Assembly: GCA_015680685.1 (NCBI GenBank) | Contig: MNCI01036143.1 | Span: forward strand, 149,825 to 213,824 | Length of the DNA stretch: 64,000 nt | Direction of reading: 5' to 3' | From: Gnetum montanum | Lineage: Eukaryota > Streptophyta > Gnetopsida > Gnetales > Gnetaceae | In this document: positions 1 to 11,430 of the stretch, piece after piece | Layout: the number at the start of each line of letters is the position of its first letter | Position numbering within the stretch: the first letter of the stretch is position 1 | The notes under the pieces: generated by a model | Seen by the model: only the letters and a program-made list of their open reading frames with translations | Database searches by the model: none | Told to the model about the DNA's origin: nothing | Program-made: the position numbers and the translations under genes

Positions 1-3000
1 AGCGCACTGTCCTAGTTTCGCTGCCTTTGTCTGGAAAAAATGAAAACATGAAAACAAAAGACCATACAAATGACAACTAACAAAGTAATATAAATTAAAA
101 TAAAAAGAAAACATACCATGCTCCTTGTCACATTCTGGGAGATCCCCTAAGTCCAGATTTTCCTTGAGAAAGATGCTGAACATTTGGTCGACACCACCCT
201 GATCATCCAACGGCTCAGTTTCTGTGGTGTTTTCTTTTAAATCCTCTGTTCCTCCTCCCTGATCCTTCTCCACATTTTCCTCTTCATTATTCCGCTTCGT
301 GTTGGTCTCCTCCTCCTCAATAATAGTTTCTAACGCCTACTTCCTTACTTCTCAAATCAAGACAAAGACATCAGTGACATGTAAGCGATTGAAGAAAAAA
401 TTATGAGCGAAACGAAAATAATAAAACAATAAGATGGCAAAGTCTACTTACCAGGCATCTTGATCATATGCGCTTCACTCATGGCCTGCTCACATTAGAG
501 ACTTCCTCAGTTGCACATTCATGCCTTTTTAGCTTCGATTTGGCCTGGCCAATGGTCTCCTTGATAACCCACTCGGCTCTTCTCGCAGTGTAAGGCACAT
601 CATCTGGCTCTAATCCGAAGCTGTTGCGTGTGTGGATTGATGTACCAGAAGATCCCCCTGTCATGATAGACACGGACTCATCAATGCCCTCAGGAGCATC
701 TTGGAACTTGGCTATTTCAAATAAGTGATTGATCCACGGACGGGATAGTTGACCCCGATCCAGTAGAACAAACTTGTTGTCTGCGCGGACTACTAGAAAC
801 TTGGTGAAGCGATGAAGGTAACTAGCAAAGAAAGCAAAGGTGAAGTGGGATTGTGCCTCGACATTCGAACGCAATCGCACTATCTTCTTGTGCATGCCCG
901 AAAACAAAAATTTAGCCCAGTTATAGCACATTCCAGTTTCCAAGATAGTTCACGTGATGCGTATAGCCTCAACCCCAAGACTCCGTACCTGGGAAATGGT
1001 TTCTGGAAATACCCATGCCCTAAACAGGGGATACAATTCATTTACCTCCTTAGCCTTTGCTTTCCCCTGCATTGGGAATCCCTTGGCACCCTTGGCCAAG
1101 CCCAACCAGTCCTCCAATTCGTGCACTGTTTGGAGCTCTTTATGAGCCCTGTCTAAAACTACACTTATGCCATCTGCCGATAACCCAAATAAGTTTGAAA
1201 AGAATTTAGGAGACAGATGGAAAACTACCTTAACACCCTTAATCCGGGTGCTGTAGTAGGAGATAGACTCATTAAAGGAATCCACAATCCCAATCATTTC
1301 TACTATAGATACATCAGGACTCGGGGTCGTGAAGAGCTCCATAAGGCTGGCATTATCTAAGCAATGAATAATAGATGGCAGGGCATGGTTGCGTAACCAT
1401 TTTTGAGCCTTAGTCACCTCCCTGAACTTCATTGACAGGGTTGTCTCAGTTTGCCCAGTTGTGACAGGGTCCCCGCCAGGAGGTACATCAACTGCAAGTG
1501 CAATTTGAAATTATCGTATCAATATAACTCTCAGCAGTTAAAACACATTAACACATCTAGGAAATGTTATCATTTACCATTAGTTGTGGACTTGGATGTG
1601 CTTCCAGAGTCACGAGGGAAGATCAGTCCATTGTCTGACCAGTCTTCATGCAGCCACCCACGAGCTTTGCACATCGCGAACACTCTAGAGAGCTGTCTAT
1701 GAAAATGAATGATAGCACCCTTCGTTTGACCCAACATGGTTCTACGAATGGTGGAACCTACCATAAAAGCCTCTAGAGTAGTGTGAGCAAGAGCAAGTCC
1801 TTCTTCCTCAACGCATGTCCATTCTGGGTTAACTTTAGGCCTACAAACGAATGGAGGTCAAAATAGAAGCAAATGCCAAATGGCAAAGAGAAATAATAAA
1901 CTTAAACAGTCCTACCTGTCCACCTGGTACATGGTGCTAGGGGGATTCTAGAACAATGTGTGCACGCGTGCAGCTATGAATAATGTGTTGTTGAGGTAGT
2001 CCAACCCTTGTGGCAACTGTGCCCACACAAGCGCTAATGAGCGTGTAGACCTCGGCCCATGGGTAGAACCATCCTCGTTAACAAATGGCCGCTCATCAAT
2101 GTCTTCTATGAAGACCATGACACCCTCCGCAGCTTTCGGCAGCATTGCCTCAAGCACACTTCGCGCCACTAGTTCACTTAGCTGCGACTAGATCACCACT
2201 TCAAAGTTGTCTAGCATGAAGGCCACGAATTCATACGCACCTTCTCTAAACCAGACCCCATTGTTATCGACAATTAGATCCGGGGCAGGCTCATCAGCCT
2301 CAATGGGGCCAAACCATGTTAGCACCCCAATGAGCTCAACAATGAGGAGAAAATTCTTACTATCCCTGCAAGAAATCAGGATGCCACGATAAATCAGCTA
2401 TGCATCAAAACAATGCGAAAAACAAAAGTTTACATCATAAATCGACACTTAGAAAAATTTCTTGACTGTTTACGCTCAGCATATACGCTACTAAACCTAG
2501 CGCATATGCTGTCAAAATTTGTATACGCTGACAACCAAATGTTTATGCTATCACACAAATCTCTTACACTTAGCGTATATGCTGAAGAAACCCTCAACGT
2601 ATACGCCACAGAAGTTGTCAGCATAAATAGTCTACGCTAGACACTGAATAGAGTTTACGCCGAAAAACAGTTTACACAAAAATAATTCTACGCTGCACCA
2701 CGCTTGAAAAGAGTTAACTGTTCATGCACAATGTATACGCTATAGAAACCCTCAGTGTGTCACAGCATAGATCGTCTATGCTGATAAAACATAAACTCTA
2801 CGTTGATAAAATAGAAAGCTTATGCTAACAAAACAGAACTTCATGCATAGAAAACTTATTACGCCGTATAGCCTTCAGCGTATACGTTGATACAATTGTC
2901 TACGCTTCGTGCAAGAAAAAGTGATTATGTTGTGCACTGAAAATAGATCACGCTATGACAGTCTACACTATCAAGCCTTTACGCTAACTCCTTACGCTCG

Positions 3001-3317
3001 GCGTATACGCCAAAATATTTTACGCTTAGCGTATACGCCGAAATATTTTATGCTTGGTGTATACATCGAAATCTCTACGCTAAACTTTCTACGCTCAGCA
3101 TATATGCCGAAGCCCTCTACGAGATTGTCTATGCTACGAAACATACACCAACAAAAATAACTAACAGAGGTGGGATCAGAGCCTACCTGTGTGATGATCC
3201 AGGCTATGACAGAATCCTTAGTCTAGGTAGGCACTGCAACATGGCTTCGCTCTCCTCTGCGAAGGTCAAGTCAGGTCCCTTACTCCCCTGCCATTTCACT
3301 TCCTTGCCTTTTCCGAT
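1..3317 (-). pseudogene. Element-encoded antisense gene, copy A (3' end off the window)
   Basis: This is the counterpart of the seven-exon antisense gene of element B. By comparison: exon 1 remnant about 3317-3187 (start ATG lost, one stop), donor at 3186; exon 2 2365-1916 after a CTTGCAG acceptor, 450 nt exactly as in B; exon 3 1840-1578; exon 4 1491-452 with a GTAAGT donor; exon 5 from about 347, acceptor degraded to AAG. Exon 4 encodes recognisable protein (for example GAKGFPMQG and HFTFAFFA) shared with B. Function is unknown. Stops are present, for example at the join of the two exon 4 reading frames near 944-949. The agreement of splice positions between two diverged copies is the main support for a spliced gene. 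Confidence 0.75.
2440..3160. repeat. TACGC/GCGTA palindromic word array in antisense intron 1 (A)
   Basis: Dozens of copies of TACGCT, AGCGTA and the near-palindrome GCGTATACGC are spaced irregularly over about 700 bp. The array occupies intron 1 of the antisense gene of element A. Further copies lie in its 5' leader (3330-3560). Many copies are decayed by CG-to-TG/CA changes. The same word fills the LTRs of element B. Confidence 0.85.
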
Positions 3318-3598
3318 CGCAGCATCCTCTACGCTAGGATCGACAGTGTACACTAAAGGTTAGAATTGTCTACGCCTACACCGAGCCTCTACGCCGAAGT
3401 CTAAGTCCCTATGCTAACGCTTGAACTTCTACGCTAGGTGCCTATGCTAAGGTTTAGCCGTTACCGTCTACGCTGGGGTTGAGTCGATCGGAGTCTACGT
3501 TGGGGTGTGGGTTTACGCTTACGCTGGGGTTTTTTAGTTTACGCTCATGCTGGGAAGTTGACGCTCAAAGAATCCAATGTGAGAAATGATGCCCCCCC

Positions 3599-3606
3599 TT
3601 TATATA
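3599..3606 (-). promoter_or_regulatory. TATA box of antisense gene, copy A
   Basis: Read on the minus strand the sequence is GCGCTATATAAAGGGG, equivalent to the antisense TATA of element B (GCGCTATAAAAGGGG at 23886-23892). It lies upstream of the exon 1 remnant. The leader is longer than in B because of extra TACGC words. Confidence 0.6.
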
Positions 3607-3828
3607 GCGCTCCACCATCGCTGTCGCTGCCGCTTACGCCGCCACCTCCCAGTTTGCTATTTTTGCCTTTTTTCTTCACTTTTTATTTATTTTTGTTGAA
3701 ATTCGCCCAAAAAATGATAAAAAAATATATATTTAAAATAAAATAGAAATTACTACATCCCGATTCCCCCGTGAACCCCATTCCAGGCGTTTACGCCGAA
3801 CATTCCAGCATAAACTGCCAACCACCAC

Positions 3829-4045
3829 CGGTATGGCCTTAAACTACTGTGATGGCCCAGTACGGCCTTAAACTGCCATATACAAACTGACCATGGCCCG
3901 GTACGGCCTTAAAATGCCACATACGAACCCATTACAGCTCGGTACAACCTTAAACTACCACCTATGGATTACATTTGGCCCGGTAAGGCGTTAAACTGCC
4001 ACCTACAGCCCGGTACGGCCTTAAACTGCCATGTGTCCCGGTGTG
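3829..4045 (+). repeat. TAAACT-core array between antisense gene and pol (A)
   Basis: About six irregular units are built on GGTACGGCCTTAAACTGCC, with spacers of 10 to 25 bp. This array occupies the same place as 24047-24275 in element B, immediately before pol. The core TAAACTGCC is kept while spacers vary. Confidence 0.85.
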
Positions 4046-4142
4046 ACAATAATCCACCATCATGCATGTACACATAATTCAAAATTACCAAAGAGCATAG
4101 AACGATACCCATCAGCTCATTCAGCTCTCTGTTTATTGGCAG

Positions 4143-6354
4143 GAGCATGCTCGATGGATTGCCAGCATTTAACCGCACCGTTAATCATTGAAGGACCATA
4201 TGGCAAAATTACAAAAGATATTAACATAAACCTCATCCACTTAGGTTCATCAATGGACGACGCAGTCATCGCCTCAACACAGCAAATAATAGACAACTAC
4301 AAAGGCATGAAAAAACCCATTGACATAGAAGCCAAAAATATCACTGAAGACCCATTGACTGAAACCCCCATCACCATGCCCGATGGGAAAATTAAAATAC
4401 TAAAATTAAGCACATTACTAAAATCAGAACTAGCCAAAAACATTAAGGATGTACTTAGGGAAAATATGAAAGCATTCGCTTGGTCTTACATGAACATGCC
4501 CGGACTAGATTCCCGAATTGTCCAGCACAACATTATCCTTAATCCGAAATTGAGACCGGTAAAACAAAAGGCACGAAAGGTTAATCCTAAGGTGGCATTG
4601 GCAGTTCGCAATGAGATCACCAAAATTTATCAGGCTGGTTTCATTTGAGCTGTTGATTACGCCGAGTGGGTATCCAACATGGTCATTGTCCCAAAGAAGA
4701 ATGCAAGCATTCATTTATGTATTAACTTTCGAGATCTCAACGTTGCAACCATAAAAGATGATTTTCCCCTACCCAGCATTGATCAACTTGTCGACTCGAC
4801 CACTAGGCACGCCCCATTATCTTTTATGGATGGTTTCTCGGGATACAACCAGATACGCATCAACCTGGAGCATCAGCTTTAGACAACCTTTATGACACCA
4901 TGGGAAACCTTTTGTTACACAATGATGCCCTTTGGTCTCAACAAGGCTGGAGCCATGTATCAAAGGGCGATGACATTCATCTTTAGCGATTACATGTTAC
5001 ACTCGCTCAATGACTATGTAGATGACATTGTGGTTAAGTCAAAAACATCAGAACAACATATACAAGACCTTGACATAGTATTAAAATGTTGTTTAAAGTA
5101 TGAATTGCGACTCAACCTAGAAAAAATGTATCTTCGGCGTCAAGACAAGTAAAATGCTTGGATTTATAGCCTCAGAAGTAGGGATACGAGTAGACCCCGA
5201 TAAAGTTAAGGCCATAGTGAACCTGAAACCACCAGGAAACCTTACTGAACTTCGAGGTCTACAAGGTAGATTACAGTTTATCAGGCGCTTCATAGAAAAC
5301 TAACAGACAAACTAAAACCTATGAATCACTTGTTGCATAAGAACGTCCATTTTGAATGGACTCCACAGTGCTAGGAAGCGTTTAATAATATTAAAACGAC
5401 ACTTGCCCGACCACCCATGGTTTATCCACCTCAAAATGATAAACCATTTTCCATCTACCTCACTACTTCGGATTCGTCAATCGCATCTATGCTTTGCCAG
5501 AAACAAGATGACAGAACCAAAATCCCTATATATTACTTAAGCCATGCATTAGTTGCCTACGAGAAAAAGTAAAATGACGTGGAGCGGTCCTATTTAGCCT
5601 TGGTCTTTCCTTTGAGAAAATGGTGACATTACCTCTTTCATAACCAAGTTAATATAATTTGCAAGGATAATGTGCTCAGGGCCATCACAGGAAACATTTA
5701 TGAGACGAATCGGATAGCACGATGGAAAGCCATGATAGTTGAGTTTGACTTGCACTACATACCATAATCATTAGTTAAAGGTCAAGCCATAGTAAGTCAA
5801 ATGGCTACGTCACCAACGCATGATCAAGTGATAATAGAGCCAGAATTCCCAGATGAGAATATAAGCACAATAGACATAGTGCCCAATGACTACGATGCCA
5901 TTCTAAACTTTGATGGAGCATCCACCTCTCGAGGGGGAAGTGCAGCCGCTGTCATCACCTATCCCTCCGGGGAGATCTGACCCTTTGCTTATTGTTTCAA
6001 CTTTCATTGTACCAACAACATAGCAAAGTACAAAGGTCTCCTTAGAGGTCTCATGGTAGCGCTGGCTTTAGACATCATGAGACTTGTGGTCAGAGGAGAC
6101 TTACAACTGGTTTTACACAAAATCACAGATGTTTATACATGAAAAGCCCAACATTAACAACCATACTGCGACCTAGCAAAACACCTAATGAGGCAATTTG
6201 AAAACATCGATGTGCAACACATTTCTAGAAATGATAACACCATCGTGAACACATTAGCCACATTAGCATTAAACATATCGCCAGACATGTTCCATGCATT
6301 ACCCAGCTCTGTAACCAGTTATGCTGAACCAATAACCGATACTCTTGACATGTT
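4143..6354 (+). pseudogene. pol of element A, 5' part (RT, RNase H, aRH)
   Basis: Reverse transcriptase motifs are visible: the fingers segment WVSNMVIVPKKN at about 4667-4700, MPFGL, and the catalytic YVDD near 5017. A degenerate first RNase H follows, then the archaeal-type second RNase H (FDGAST near 5908, NIAKYKGLLRGL). The second RNase H and the dual layout identify the Tat clade. The reading frame is broken by several stops and at least one frameshift (near 5130-5160). A probable 3' splice site, a pyrimidine-rich run ending in TTATTGGCAG, precedes the start at 4143. The pol sequence stops at about 6354 because of an insertion and resumes at 9521. Confidence 0.85.
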
Positions 6355-6622
6355 GTTGTTGGCGACCGTTTGGGACACGACCGTCAATGAGTGTCCTCGA
6401 ACAGGATTTAGGTGCCTGCTGGTCTCTGACAACACCAAGGCCCAGATACCTCTAAATAAACTCAGTAGTTAATGTGAGTATGTGTGTGTGCTATTGCGGC
6501 ATGTGGTTTTGAGAAATGTAAGGATTGTGTTGTGTGTAAACTACAAATGACTTACTTTAAAGAGATTCAGCCAACTTTGCCAAGTACTGTGAGTTGTTGA
6601 AAGTTTCCTATTTTGTTCAACT

Positions 6623-7000
6623 NNNNNNNNNNNNNNNNNNNNNNNNNNNNNNNNNNNNNNNNNNNNNNNNNNNNNNNNNNNNNNNNNNNNNNNNNNNNNN
6701 NNNNNNNNNNNNNNNNNNNNNNNNNNNNNNNNNNNNNNNNNNNNNNNNNNNNNNNNNNNNNNNNNNNNNNNNNNNNNNNNNNNNNNNNNNNNNNNNNNNN
6801 NNNNNNNNNNNNNNNNNNNNNNNNNNNNNNNNNNNNNNNNNNNNNNNNNNNNNNNNNNNNNNNNNNNNNNNNNNNNNNNNNNNNNNNNNNNNNNNNNNNN
6901 NNNNNNNNNNNNNNNNNNNNNNNNNNNNNNNNNNNNNNNNNNNNNNNNNNNNNNNNNNNNNNNNNNNNNNNNNNNNNNNNNNNNNNNNNNNNNNNNNNNN
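6623..7000. other. Assembly gap (378 N)
   Basis: A run of N lies inside the insertion at 6357-9520. Nothing can be read here; open frames spanning it are meaningless. Confidence 1.
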
Positions 7001-7260
7001 AAGAACAGTAAGAGCGATCTAAAAATCCTAAAATTACTTGCCAAGGATGATACTATCTAAACCACTAGCTAAACAATTTAAACAAAACAAAAAATGAAAT
7101 GCATAACTCATAGGACCATGACAAAGAGGCTGAAGTCTTTTTTTTAGCAAGCCATCTTACAAGAAATCTTCTTTACAAATCTTCCAAGACTCCAAGTGTG
7201 ATGTGAGAAGTCCCTTGTGATTCCAATGTTATGATGATTCCCCCTTGACTCCTGAAGCCT

Positions 7261-7270
7261 TTTTATAGGG
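7261..7270 (-). promoter_or_regulatory. Possible minus-strand TATA box in LTR-like sequence
   Basis: The minus strand reads CCCTATAAAA about 250 bp before the end of an AT-rich, non-coding stretch (7001-7760). This is compatible with an LTR promoter on the minus strand, but no partner LTR is visible. Confidence 0.3.
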
Positions 7271-8441
7271 TTCAAAGGTAGGTAGGGAAGTTACATATTC
7301 AAAAATATCTCACCTAACTTCTCTCCCAAGTAACTTGGCCAACCAATTAGGAGATTACTTGCCCAACAAGTTAGGAGGTTACTTGCCCAACAAGTTAGGT
7401 AAGTTACAACAATTTTGGGTGGTTGCAACCACCAAAGAGATAAAAATGCTGCATCTGACACGTGTCCCATTTAGTTGACAAGTGGCCATTGTGGAGATAA
7501 AAAGGCTGTAGTTGACAAGTGGCCTTTTTAATGGTTACAAACATCATGGATTAAGGCTAGGAAGTTACAAATTCCACATAAAGTTACAATTATATAAATA
7601 AAAGCTATAGTTGGAAATGTCCATAAATCCCTCTTTTTATAAAATAGCTATACATATAAATTTATATATGTATATTTAGGAACAACATAAAGGTCAATAA
7701 ATAAAATTTGATCATCTATCTCCCCTTGGCCAAGCTACAGAAAACATTATATATTTAATCATATCTACTATGGTACATGTTAAGAAAGACGATGAGCTGA
7801 CCAAAGACTGGAAAAGGCCTGTGAATTGGAAAATATTGTACACGCGGCAAATCGGATGGTGCAACCTCTCTCACGCTGACGCTAGCAGAGGCAGAAGCTC
7901 AACCTGGACTGGACTTCCAAGAATATGGCGAGACACAATCAGATCAACATCTATGAAGCCAACGCCCAGATGCAGGGTTCAAAGTTCCTGATTATTTCAC
8001 TCACTTTTGGTAGTTCTGCATTCTAACCTGGTAGCCGTAGAGCGACTTGAGCACCCTCTTGATTTCGATCTTGCTCACCATTTTGTTTCTTTCGATTTTG
8101 CCTCTACTCTGGTTTCTCCTCACACTAACACCTACAACTGCGATCGAGTTTGAGTTCAAATTTGGGTTTTCACAGGTAGCCCTGCCCTCACTGTTCTACT
8201 GGAAATTTTGATCTTAACCGGAAACCCTACAAACCCTTACCACCGGCTTCCTACGCTTGGTCCTGCTGCTGCTACTCTTGCCGCTTATTCTCCGCATCTT
8301 CTACATTTTCCATGGTTGTGTAATGTTCATTACCCCATCTTCATGCTCACTACGTTTCACGGTGTGGAGCCGGTTCACCTTTTATGCGATTATGCACAAG
8401 TGGTTTCGCCGCCCGTGACCAGTAGTGATTGCCATTTTCGG

Positions 8442-9272
8442 ATTGGGTTTTCAAAGGTGAAGTTGTTTGAAACCATCCATAGCAAGCCCATTATTACAAA
8501 ACTCCAAAATAAAATCATGGATGATATCTCAGGCAACTAATATGAAGAGCCGCATTCGGATACGGAAGGTCAGAATGCGTTGCAAAAGCTTGTTGAATCT
8601 ACCCCTTGTTTTGTTTATGTGGATAATGCATTGGATTCTCAGCAGCTCTCAATGCTTCTACCCAAGCAACTTCACAACTGCAACAAGTTGAGATTACTTT
8701 TAACCACCCAAATTCGGGACATGGCTGATAGCGTTCATGCACCTAATTCTGTGAAAATCTTCCCTGTGTCGTCCATGGATAAAAAAGATGGAGACGAGCT
8801 GTTACAGCAACTGTTGGGAGAATCGGCGTGCCAACAACTAAAACGCTAGGACTTGCGGGCGCTGAGCAACATGTGTGGAGGGGTACCACTGTGTATTGAA
8901 TTGGTGGGCAATTTCATTGCAAACCATGCCAACAAAAGTAGGGCAATGCAAGTGATCAGGTAGGAACATGCTTGCATGAGTGGCGAATATTTTACATTAA
9001 AAAAACATGGATTTCTTTTTTTTTGCTTTGGATGGACTCCCCAATTCCTATAGAGAAGCCTTCTTTGACATATGTATCTTCTTCCCCACCTGTCACTGGG
9101 GCGAAGCCTTAAATCTATTTGGTGATGACACTCTGGAGGCTCTTGAGAGAAGGGCTCTTATAAAAAATCAAATTCTTAAGATTGATGACGAAGATGTTTC
9201 AATAGAGATTAAGTCCTGCAGCACCTTCGAAAATTGTTGCAAGGATTCTAGGATAACCAGCACCAGGTACTG
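8442..9272 (+). pseudogene. NLR (NB-ARC) resistance-gene fragment
   Basis: The translation shows NB-ARC motifs in order: an RNBS-A-like segment (KLFETI...LQNKIMDDI, about 8458-8530), kinase-2-like FVYVDNALD (about 8608-8640), RNBS-B KLRLLLTTQIRDM, the GLPL motif as CGGVPLCIELVG (about 8877-8912), and an ARC2 stretch (LPNSYREAFFDICIFF... DTLEALERRALI, about 9030-9160). Known NB-ARC proteins bind nucleotides and act in pathogen sensing. The P-loop is missing, stops occur at 8538, 8847 and near 8961, and a frame change lies between 8960 and 9007. No TIR, coiled-coil or LRR part is visible. It lies inside a mobile element, so it is probably a captured fragment. Confidence 0.75.
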
Positions 9273-9520
9273 ATAATGATCACCCACCATTAATTTAAGC
9301 CATCCTAAAAAGCTGGGGAAACTTATGAGAAGAAGATGCTATGGATGTGGATTTTTGAATTTTTCCAGACTTTTTAGAGGTGTAATCAGTGAAGATGCCT
9401 GCAGCTATATTGGACACCATGTCTCATTCTTTACGGCACTTTTCTACACTTTCCCGCCCTGCTAGTAATGATAAATGGGAAGCCATACTGTTCCATGAAA
9501 TGGCCAAAAATGTGCCAACA

Positions 9521-10798
9521 GTTGCCAATCGCATCTGTTAGTACGATACATGCGATAGAATGGTATGATGACATAAAAGAATACCTTATATGTGGCAAAA
9601 CACCACGACATCTAACAAATGCACAAAAGGATGCAGTATGAAAACGTTTTAAGCAGTATACCCTAGTAGGGGACACATTATGTCATAGATCTTACGAAGG
9701 CATATTGCTAACATGCATTAATAGTACTAATGCCCAAACCATCGTCAAACAAGTACACGAGGGACTATGCAGAGTGCACATAGCGCCAAAAGCCATGGCA
9801 ACAAAAATAAGATGCTTAGGCTACTATTGGCCACACATGGAATATGACTGTCTCTCCAAGGCTAAGACATGTAGTACCTGCCAAAAACATAGCAATCTAA
9901 TCCATGTCCCACCAAATGAGTTGCATATAGCACAAATCACATGGCCTTTTCAAAAGTGGGGGTTGGACCTTATCGGCCCGATAACACCCTCATCTTCTGC
10001 AGGGCATAGTTTCATCATAACCGCAATCGAATATTTCACAAAGTGGGTAGAAGTTCCTCCCCTTTGAAAAACTACATCTAAACATGTATGCAATTTCATT
10101 CATGAAAACATTGTAACCTGCTTTGGCATTCCCATGACAATCATCACTGAGAATGGACCACAATTTAGCAGTGCCGAGACCAAAACCTTTTGCGATAGCC
10201 TAGGGATCAAACACTTTCTTTCATCCCCTTACTATCCTCAGAGCAATGGGCAAGCAGAGGCAATGAACAAAATGATTATTGCAATACTTAAGAGGATGCT
10301 TACCCAAAGAAAGAGAAAGTGGCATGAGCAATTGGTATACGCACTGTTGGCATACCGTACTATGCATCGAACCTCAACAGGTAAAACACCATATAGTCTT
10401 GTTTATGGTTCAGAAGCTATTTTACCTTTGGAATTACAGGTACCATCTTTAAGGATCACACTCTTTGGACTCCTCAACGATGGGTAGAACAATGATCTAC
10501 GCATCATTGACCTAGACTTGGTGGAGGAGGAATGCGTACGTGCGCTCAATCAAATCGAATGGTACCAAAAACAACAACGGCAACGACATCGACATGACGG
10601 TCATAAGCGCCCTATTAAAGAAGGTGACCTTGTACTTAAGGCTATCCGGGAACACCCGGACAAGTTCTCAGCCAACTGGGAAGGGCCTTACTTAGTCATT
10701 AAAGCATTTGACAATGGAGCATTTAAGCTAGCTGATATGGAATGGAATGAGCGCCAATCCAATGAACCACTTGTTCCTGAAACCATTCTACATTTGAG
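9521..10798 (+). pseudogene. pol of element A, 3' part (integrase)
   Basis: This continues pol after the insertion. It shows the integrase zinc finger (VHEGLCRVH, then CSTCQKH near 9875-9890), the first catalytic Asp in KWGLDLIGPI (about 9953-9985), and the third residue Glu in NGQAEAMNK (about 10246-10272). The second catalytic Asp is replaced by Glu (ITENGPQF, codon 10149-10151), so the enzyme would be inactive as read. Stops include one at about 10065-10067 and one near 10486. The C-terminal region (REHPDKFSANWEGPYLVIKAF) matches B. A frame change near 10740 precedes the normal end at about 10798. Confidence 0.85.
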
Positions 10799-10823
10799 TA
10801 CAAGCTCAGGTATGTGTGAGTCC

Positions 10824-11160
10824 TAGAGTCACGACTATAAATTGATACCACAGAATAGTCCTAGATCATGACTTAAAACTGATACCATAGCTCGTCCCGG
10901 CATCATGACGATAAATTGATATCACACAGTGTCTGCAATGACGATAAACTTGCACCCATCCGGCATGACGGTAAACTACCACGGTCGCACTCGCCAGAGT
11001 CCGCTAAGACTATAAACTGGTTTGCCTCTTCATAGTCCGCTAAGACTAAAAACTGGCAATGTAACGTCCACCATGACGCTAAACTGGCAATGTCCAATGA
11101 GTCATGACATAAAACTAACCCATGATAGTCTACTAAGACTATAAACTGGCAAGTTCATCT
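10824..11160 (+). repeat. TAAACT-core array after integrase (A)
   Basis: About ten irregular units carry the core CATGACnATAAACTGRY or CTAAGACTATAAACTGGC, with variable spacers. The array is in the same place as 27865-28330 in B. Known Tat-clade elements often have tandem repeats downstream of pol. Confidence 0.85.
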
Positions 11161-11430
11161 CTGGTTCCTCAATCCGCCACCACTTTCAGACTTCATCAGA
11201 ATCACTGCATCGCTCGCCATCAGATAATCCCACCAACGTCGCTGCCACTCATATACAGTGCCTGAGATCACCTCCACTGTATTTGTTCCATCTGTAACTA
11301 TGTAAGTCTAAGCTCGCTTATTCACTCATGGTTTTCTTGTCTCCTTGGAGTTGTGTTTGCAGGATGACACTCGGAAGTTTCGCATAAGAATGCATTTCGT
11401 TACAAGCAGCAAGATGAGGCAATGTTCATA
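11161..11430 (+). other. 3' untranslated region of element A, truncated
   Basis: This non-coding sequence matches 28331-28570 of element B (for example TTTGCAGGATGAC and GGCAAGATGAGGCAATGT are shared or near-shared). The match ends at about 11430, where gag-like sequence of element C starts. No gene is seen. Confidence 0.65.

Larger units (their letters stand above)
6357..9520. mobile_element. Insertion in pol of element A, TGTTGG...CCAACA ends, 5-bp target duplication
   Basis: The inserted segment starts TGTTGG and ends CCAACA, the inverted termini typical of LTR elements. It is flanked by GTTGT (6352-6356) and GTTGC (9521-9525), a 5-bp target duplication with one C-to-T change. Element B shows the uninterrupted version (ATGTTACCAATCGC near 26569). 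Inside are a 378-bp N gap, an AT-rich LTR-like stretch with a minus-strand TATA (7261-7270) and two direct copies of a roughly 23-bp unit (about 7354-7400), and an NB-ARC fragment. I could not pair two LTRs, so the class is inferred from ends and target duplication only. Confidence 0.7.
1..11430 (+). mobile_element. Element A: truncated Tat-type Ty3/gypsy element
   Basis: This is a 5'-truncated relative of element B. From the left edge it holds part of the antisense gene (minus strand), the TACGC-rich intron and leader, a TAAACT-core array, pol (RT to integrase) and a second TAAACT-core array. LTRs, gag and protease are absent: the left edge lies inside antisense exon 5, and the right end stops near 11430 where gag of element C begins. 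The order of parts is the same as in B (19.6-28.6 kb). Pol is split by the insertion at 6357-9520. The right boundary is approximate; it is the last point where A still resembles the sequence of B near 28570. Confidence 0.85.

Noticed and set aside
6541-7044. Open frames across the N run
   Set aside because: They consist of unknown bases.
7770-7991. 73-residue plus-strand frame before the NLR fragment as an N-terminal NLR domain
   Set aside because: It shows no TIR, coiled-coil or P-loop motif and is separated from the NB-ARC frame by stops.
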